A DNA stretch of 5,397 nucleotides, from the NCBI GenBank assembly GCA_023864145.1, contig JAIVER010000115.1, positions 1 to 5,397 on the forward strand, read 5' to 3'. This document shows, in pieces, positions 5,181 through 5,397 of this stretch (position 1 is its first letter; the number at the start of each line of letters is the position of its first letter). The notes below the pieces were generated by a model, which searched no databases, was not told the DNA's origin, and saw only the letters and a list, made by a program, of their open reading frames with translations. Made by a program: the position numbers and the translations under genes. This DNA comes from Thiohalomonas sp. Lineage in GTDB: Bacteria; Pseudomonadota; Gammaproteobacteria; GRL18.

Positions 5181-5397
5181 TTAGTGCACGGCTCTGCTTG
5201 GTGGATAGGCAATCATGGACAGCCAGTCATCCACTTTTTGGGCAGAAGTGCCTTTGTAACAAGCCTGCCTGCGTGTTTTTAGGTTGTACCAAGCTTTAAA
5301 AAGCTTTAGAAAATTCTGATTAACGCCTTTTCGCACATAGAGATAAGGACGTAACACTGAATTAAATCCTTCAATCGCACTGGATGCCCGATAACGA
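5181..5397 (-). CDS. Transposase, C-terminal part (runs off right edge)
   Basis: The minus-strand frame is open from the right edge (first complete codon 5396-5394) to a TAA at 5181-5183, giving 71 residues. It contains RYRASSAIEGFNSVLRPYL, then YVRKGVNQNFLKLFKAWYNL, KTRRQACYKGTSAQKVDDWL and SMIAYPPSRAVH. The pattern of a Ser-Ser-x-x-Glu motif with an Asn three residues on, a basic linker, and then KGTSA...VDDWL...YPPS resembles the C-terminal end of a DDE-type transposase. On this reading the glutamate in SSAIEGFN would be the last catalytic acid, which is inference. I cannot assign the IS family with certainty. Related proteins as I recall them carry a few more residues (such as ELLTG) between KGTSA and VDDWL, so a short in-frame deletion is possible. 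The first two catalytic acids would lie outside the window. Confidence 0.6.
   Translation of the reverse strand, partial: RYRASSAIEGFNSVLRPYLYVRKGVNQNFLKLFKAWYNLKTRRQACYKGTSAQKVDDWLSMIAYPPSRAVH

Overview
This window holds the membrane core of a System I cytochrome c maturation (Ccm) locus on the minus strand, in the order ccmB-ccmC-ccmD-ccmE-ccmF. It is flanked on both sides by remains of insertion sequences and by unusual structured repeats. The Ccm proteins are closest in style to gammaproteobacterial ones (CcmE heme motif LAKHDENYMPPEV, CcmC WWD motif WGAWWVWDARLT). The moderately AT-rich sequence and the mobile DNA fit a gammaproteobacterium with a repeat-rich genome. This placement is inference; no rRNA or other phylogenetic marker is present.

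Layout from left to right. At 1-216 (minus) is the N-terminal part of an IS630-like transposase that runs off the left edge. The gene-free stretch 217-632 holds an elaborate palindromic locus: repeat A (251-362), an 82-bp hairpin (390-471) and repeat B (495-610). A and B are inverted relative to each other. Each has a long stem and a conserved 54-nt loop. ccmF (633-2585), ccmE (2582-3115), ccmD (3112-3285), ccmC (3327-4118) and ccmB (4118-4786) follow, tightly packed with ATGA and TAATG overlaps, so they form one minus-strand operon. The AT-rich stretch 4787-4938 has promoter-like sequences and no recognisable gene. A short unrecognised reading frame lies at 4939-5106 (minus), and 5181-5397 (minus) is the C-terminal end of another transposase that runs off the right edge.

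How the genes work together. CcmC, helped by CcmD, attaches heme covalently to the periplasmic chaperone CcmE. The ABC-type complex of CcmB with the ATPase CcmA releases holo-CcmE. CcmF, normally with CcmH, transfers the heme to CXXCH motifs of apocytochromes. The genes usually found next to this core are not in the window: ccmA is not upstream of ccmB, and ccmG/ccmH are not downstream of ccmF. Repeats and transposase fragments occupy those positions. The strongest candidate for something undescribed is the palindromic repeat locus at 251-610: its two copies keep a nearly identical loop while their stems have diverged in sequence yet stay self-complementary.
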